DNA of 64,000 bases, from positions 310,001 through 374,000 of the forward strand of contig NZ_CP043575.1 of the NCBI RefSeq assembly GCF_014076495.1, in the 5' to 3' direction. Shown piece after piece: positions 62,792 to 64,000 of the stretch. The DNA comes from Comamonas koreensis (GTDB taxonomy: Bacteria > Pseudomonadota > Gammaproteobacteria > Burkholderiales > Burkholderiaceae_C). Within the stretch, counting starts at the first letter, position 1. Each line of letters begins with the position of its first letter. A program made the translations under genes and the position numbers. The notes under the pieces were generated by a model. That model had not been told where the DNA came from, did no database searches, and was given only the letters and a program-made list of their open reading frames with translations.

Positions 62792-63706
62792 ATGACTACA
62801 CGTATCACCTCTGAGCAACTCCGCGGCATCTTCCCGGCACTGGCCACGCCCGTGACCGCCGACGGCCAGATCGACACCCAGGCCGTGCGTGCGCTGCTCG
62901 CCCACCTGCAAGGCAGCGGCATCAGCGGCACCGTGCCGCTGGGTGGCACCGGCGAGTACGGCGCCCTGTCGCGCGCCGAGCGGGCCCGCATGGTGGCCAC
63001 GGTGCGCGAGCACCAGGCCGCCGACCTGCCGGTGCTGGCCGGCGTGCTCGACCCCGGCTACCACGACGCCATTGCCTCGGGCCAGGCGCTGGCCGATGCC
63101 GGCGCCGACGCGCTGATGCTGCTCACACCGTACTACACCACGCCATCGCAGCAAGGCATCCGCGACTACTTCATGCGCTATGCCGATGCCTCGCCGCTGC
63201 CCGTGGTGATCTACGAGATCCCTTACCGCACCCGCATCTCGATTGCGCCCGAAGTGCTGCACGAGCTCTCGCGCCACGAGAACATCATCGGCATGAAGGC
63301 CTGCAACACCGACATGTACCACTTCCTCAAGGTGGTCCAGGGCGTGGATGCCAGCTTTGCGGTGCTGAGCGGCGAGGACACCATCTTCCCCGCGCAGATG
63401 CTCTGCGGCGCCCAGGGCGGCATCATCGTGACGGCCAACCTGCTGCCCAAGACCTGGACCCGCATGTACGCGCTGCTGACCAGCGGCAAGACCGAAGAAG
63501 CGCTGGCCCTGCACCAGGAGCTGATTGGCCTCTTGGACCTGGCTTTTGCCGAAACCAACCCCGGCCCGATGAAGTCGGTCTGGGACCTGGTGGGTGTGCA
63601 GGCCCCGCACCTGCTGGCCCCGCTGGTCGATTGCAACCCCGATCTGTCCGCCCGCCTGCGCCAGGCGCTGACAGTGCGGCTGCAGGCCGAGCGCCAGCTG
63701 GCCTGA
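62792..63706 (+). CDS. dihydrodipicolinate synthase family (DapA/NanA-like) lyase or aldolase
   Basis: 304 residues, TIM barrel. N-terminal GGTGEYGALS matches the GTTGE loop, the Schiff-base lysine is in IIGMKACNTD and the catalytic tyrosine in YEIPYRTR. Family members are pyruvate-dependent aldolases, lyases or dehydratases. The KACN context differs from the KDSS of DapA itself, so another substrate is likely. Starts six bases after the permease stop, suggesting it acts on the imported compound. Confidence 0.88.
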   Translation: MTTRITSEQLRGIFPALATPVTADGQIDTQAVRALLAHLQGSGISGTVPLGGTGEYGALSRAERARMVATVREHQAADLPVLAGVLDPGYHDAIASGQALADAGADALMLLTPYYTTPSQQGIRDYFMRYADASPLPVVIYEIPYRTRISIAPEVLHELSRHENIIGMKACNTDMYHFLKVVQGVDASFAVLSGEDTIFPAQMLCGAQGGIIVTANLLPKTWTRMYALLTSGKTEEALALHQELIGLLDLAFAETNPGPMKSVWDLVGVQAPHLLAPLVDCNPDLSARLRQALTVRLQAERQLA

Positions 63707-63719
63707 CCGGGCACCCGCG

Positions 63720-64000
63720 ATGCTGCCCGCCATCAAAGACTACCGCGTGCTGGCCCGCCAGCGCCTGTCCCGCTTTGCCTTTGACTACCTCGAAGGCGGC
63801 GCCGAAGACGGCCGCAGCATGGCACGTAACCTCGCCTCCTGGGGCGATGTCACCTTCTTGCCGCGCGCCATGGTCGATGTCAGCCAGGTGGACACCAGCA
63901 TCACCTTGTTTGGCCGCAAGCAGGCCATGCCGGCCTTTGTCGGGCCCACCGGGCTCAACGGCCTGTACTGGCCCCAGGCCGAGCAGGTGCTGGCCCGCGC
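63720..64000 (+). CDS. FMN-dependent alpha-hydroxy-acid oxidase (3' end outside window)
   Basis: 93 complete codons are visible, starting MLPAIKDYRVLARQRLSRFA followed by FDYLEGGAEDG, the N-terminus of the LldD/glycolate oxidase/mandelate dehydrogenase family. FDYLEGGA and the later FVGPTGLNGLYWP are family landmarks. The enzyme oxidises an L-2-hydroxy acid. It follows the DapA-like gene by 13 bases. The complementary FAD oxidase at 57260 is of the D-acid type, so the operon may handle both enantiomers. Confidence 0.85.
   Translation, partial: MLPAIKDYRVLARQRLSRFAFDYLEGGAEDGRSMARNLASWGDVTFLPRAMVDVSQVDTSITLFGRKQAMPAFVGPTGLNGLYWPQAEQVLAR

Noticed and set aside
60881..63736. 951-residue minus-strand frame opposite the permease and DapA-like genes
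   Set aside because: Low-complexity His/Gln/Gly/Arg composition with no motif; the plus strand has full, conserved ABC and lyase proteins.

Overview
The window is 64 kb of GC-rich chromosomal DNA that looks like a betaproteobacterium of the family Comamonadaceae, most likely Comamonas or a close relative. This rests on codon usage, the alr/lplT divergent pair, the torF-glnK-amtB block and the abundance of ABC uptake systems beside oxidoreductases. The genus is an inference from gene style, not a database match. I found no rRNA, tRNA, insertion sequence, phage gene or CRISPR array. Genes are dense, and many operons are joined by ATGA or TGATG overlaps.

Layout, left to right. (1) 1-8.2 kb is a mixed housekeeping region: a truncated MFS exporter with its TetR regulator, an orphan XRE regulator, alanine racemase, the lysophospholipid flippase LplT, an EamA permease, a glutathione peroxidase, a 41-residue membrane peptide and a ProQ/FinO RNA chaperone. 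(2) 8.4-20.5 kb is the most unusual part. A heme-oxygenase-like diiron oxidase sits with a ferredoxin reductase, two 2Fe-2S ferredoxins, an aldehyde dehydrogenase, an atypical SDR, a GlcG-like protein, an ornithine-cyclodeaminase-like enzyme, two membrane transporters, a gamma-glutamyltransferase homologue and two small unknown proteins. A GntR/FCD regulator lies in the middle. Near-identical copies of the palindrome TTGTATAC-N3-ATACAA precede four divergent transcription units, so the region reads as one regulon for oxidative catabolism of an unknown, perhaps amino-containing, compound. (3) 20.5-24 kb holds glcE and glcF without glcD, and an SMP-30 lactonase. (4) 24-26.9 kb has an Lrp/AsnC regulator divergent from a 750-residue fusion of cysteine desulfurase, persulfide-dioxygenase-type metallohydrolase and rhodanese. 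(5) 26.9-29.8 kb is the nitrogen block torF-glnK-amtB, with a visible sigma-54 promoter and an NtrC palindrome, next to comM.

(6) 31.4-48.6 kb contains two converging catabolic operons. On the plus strand is a complete branched-chain-amino-acid-type ABC importer followed by an AhpD-like protein and a luciferase-like flavin monooxygenase. On the minus strand is a LysR regulator, a flavin monooxygenase, a dipeptide-type ABC importer, an acyl-thioester-hydrolase-like enzyme and two carboxymuconolactone-decarboxylase-fold proteins. Both look like uptake plus oxidation of small organic compounds. (7) 48.7-53.7 kb has a lone trpB, a DUF2868 membrane protein paired with a DUF3482 GTPase, and a small secreted protein. 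(8) 53.7-57 kb has a fused LivHM permease and a binding protein with no ATPases. (9) 57.2-64 kb is a hydroxyacid-type operon: a GlcD-like FAD oxidase, a Tat-exported binding protein, a spermidine/putrescine-type ATPase, a fused permease, a DapA-family lyase and the start of an FMN-dependent hydroxyacid oxidase cut by the window end.
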